Shown piece after piece: positions 12,670-13,343 of a DNA stretch of 13,343 nucleotides. The stretch is taken from NCBI GenBank assembly GCA_016126025.1, contig JAEFDA010000080.1, positions 1 to 13,343 on the forward strand, given 5' to 3'. The position numbers and the translations under genes were made by a program. How positions within the stretch are numbered: position 1 is the first letter of the stretch; every line of letters starts with the position of its first letter. The DNA comes from Nitrososphaerota archaeon. Lineage in GTDB: Archaea > Thermoproteota > Nitrososphaeria > Nitrososphaerales > Nitrosopumilaceae. The notes under the pieces are model-generated. The model was given only the letters and a program-made list of their open reading frames with translations. It searched no databases and was not told the DNA's origin.

Positions 12670-13146
12670 TCATTCGACGGTGACCTGAAGCAGGCGGGCC
12701 TCCTCCAGAGGGCAGTCGTTGGCGTCCCGCCGCAGGTTCACTATCCTGTCGGCCACGTCCATGCCGCCGGTCACCTCGCCGAACACCGTGTACTGCCTGT
12801 CCAAGAAGGGGCTGTCGGTGGTGACTATGAAGAACTGCGAGCCGGCGCTGTCCGGGTCTGCCGCCCTGGCCATGGAGACTATCCCCCTCTTGTGCGACCT
12901 GGAGTTGAACTCGGCCTTTATGGTGTAGCCGGGCCCGCCCTGGCCCCAGGTTCTCTTGTCCGAGCCCTTGGTGTTGGGATCCCCGCCCTGTATCATGAAT
13001 CCGGGTATGACCCGGTGGAATAGCGTGCCGTCGTAGAGCCCGCGCCTGGCCAGGCTCTCAAAGTTCCGGGCCGTCTCGGGGGCCAGCTCCGGCAGGAGGC
13101 GGAACGTTATGGTTCCCAGATTGGTTTTGATGGTGGCCGTGCCCAA
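12670..13146 (-). CDS. Cyclophilin-type peptidyl-prolyl cis-trans isomerase
   Basis: Catalyses cis-trans isomerisation of Xaa-Pro bonds in protein folding. From TTG 13146 the product is 158 aa, a compact single-domain cyclophilin without signal peptide, hence cytoplasmic. Motifs are NLGTITFRLLPELAPETARNF; the catalytic FHRVIPGFMIQGGD with Arg45, Phe50, Met51 and Gln53; AGSQFFIVT; and FLDRQYTVFGEV. In the last motif the human CypA Trp121 position is Phe and His126 is Tyr, as in many prokaryotic members, which usually lowers cyclosporin binding. TTG 13146 is preferred because the TATA element at 13171-13176 is 27.5 bases upstream. ATG 13191 adds 15 residues unlike the family and would put that TATA element inside the gene. 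It is first in an operon with the secreted CHGC protein, one base apart. Confidence 0.92.
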   Translation of the reverse strand: MGTATIKTNLGTITFRLLPELAPETARNFESLARRGLYDGTLFHRVIPGFMIQGGDPNTKGSDKRTWGQGGPGYTIKAEFNSRSHKRGIVSMARAADPDSAGSQFFIVTTDSPFLDRQYTVFGEVTGGMDVADRIVNLRRDANDCPLEEARLLQVTVE

Positions 13147-13170
13147 CGGACCGGGTGGAGCGCGCCGCCA

Positions 13171-13176
13171 ATAAAT
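13171..13176 (-). promoter_or_regulatory. TATA box of the cyclophilin operon
   Basis: Minus-strand ATTTAT (in CTATTTATTGG) is centred 27.5 bases before TTG 13146, the spacing used to choose that start. Confidence 0.6.
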
Positions 13177-13224
13177 AGTGTTGGCTGCCATTCCACGAAG
13201 GCATAACCCACAGATTCATACAGT

Positions 13225-13230
13225 TTTAAA
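13225..13230 (+). promoter_or_regulatory. TATA box of the gene at the right edge
   Basis: TTTAAA in CAGTTTTAAATAG is centred 27.5 bases upstream of ATG 13255. Confidence 0.7.
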
Positions 13231-13254
13231 TAGTCCGCCGCGGCCACACAGGGC

Positions 13255-13343
13255 ATGAGCAATCCGCAGAGCCGTGACGTCAAGGAGGCCATAATGAGGT
13301 GCATCAGCGAGGATGGGATGACCGACAAGCAGCAGATATACTC
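13255..13343 (+). CDS. Partial gene, possible winged-helix DNA-binding protein
   Basis: Only the first 29 codons are present; the gene runs off the window. The fragment reads MSNPQSRDVKEAIMRCISED and then GMTDKQQIY. An amphipathic helix followed by a turn and D-K-Q-Q-I-Y is the pattern of the first two helices of archaeal winged-helix regulators, but this is too short to prove. The start is well supported by the TATA box 27.5 bases upstream, and the gene is divergent from the cyclophilin operon with 108 bases between starts. Confidence 0.6.
   Translation, partial: MSNPQSRDVKEAIMRCISEDGMTDKQQIY

Noticed and set aside
11655..12683. 342-codon plus-strand ORF opposite the secreted CHGC protein
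   Set aside because: It is a shadow frame with low-complexity composition. The real plus-strand gene here is the short 52-codon frame at 11677-11835.
1..13343. tRNA genes, CRISPR arrays, complete insertion sequences
   Set aside because: I saw no T-loop consensus with matching acceptor stem, no regularly spaced direct repeats, and no transposase core or terminal inverted repeats.

Overview
The window looks like an ammonia-oxidising-type thaumarchaeote (Nitrososphaerota) with a high-GC genome, most like Cenarchaeum. The evidence is an archaeal PCNA, an archaeal-type TyrRS, a cobalamin-pathway CbiH/CobJ, several signal-peptide proteins of thaumarchaeal type, heavy use of ATA for Ile, and single-gene archaeal promoters. 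The organism assignment is inference from protein style. No rRNA, tRNA, CRISPR array or complete insertion sequence was seen.

Layout. 1-2487 (+): a small SWIM zinc-finger ORF (probably a transposase N-terminal remnant), PCNA starting at TTG 335, and aspartate kinase overlapping PCNA by one base. 2592-4040 (+): a 482-aa secreted protein with an internal 170-residue-offset duplication. 4041-4414: terminator, a TATA-like element and a hairpin. 4415-4939 (+): a secreted Cache-like protein. 4940-5551: a 612-base non-coding stretch with a promoter, a hairpin at the predicted start and other stems (candidate RNA). 5552-6319 (+): CbiH/CobJ. 6316-8647 (-): TyrRS, a four-helix membrane protein, a hairpin-rich GC-rich gap, and a dimeric dUTPase/MazG-fold protein. 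8964-10157 (+): an orphan branched-chain-amino-acid-type binding protein. 10511-11627 (-): a PfkB kinase and a 59-aa zinc-ribbon protein. 11677-11835 (+): a 52-aa Cys-rich protein sharing one palindromic TATA box with the zinc-ribbon gene. 11757-13146 (-): a cyclophilin plus secreted-protein operon. 13255-end (+): the first 29 codons of another gene.

How it works together. Almost every first gene of a transcription unit has a TATA-like hexamer centred 24.5-29.5 bases upstream of its start codon, so the unit starts look leaderless. This rule decides several starts (TTG for PCNA and cyclophilin, GTG for the membrane protein and dUTPase). The gene content is mixed housekeeping (replication clamp, Asp-family amino acids, B12, tRNA charging, nucleotide hygiene, folding) interleaved with secreted proteins. 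The most interesting points are the symmetric bidirectional promoter, the antisense 3' overlap beside it, the duplicated secreted protein, and two structured non-coding regions.
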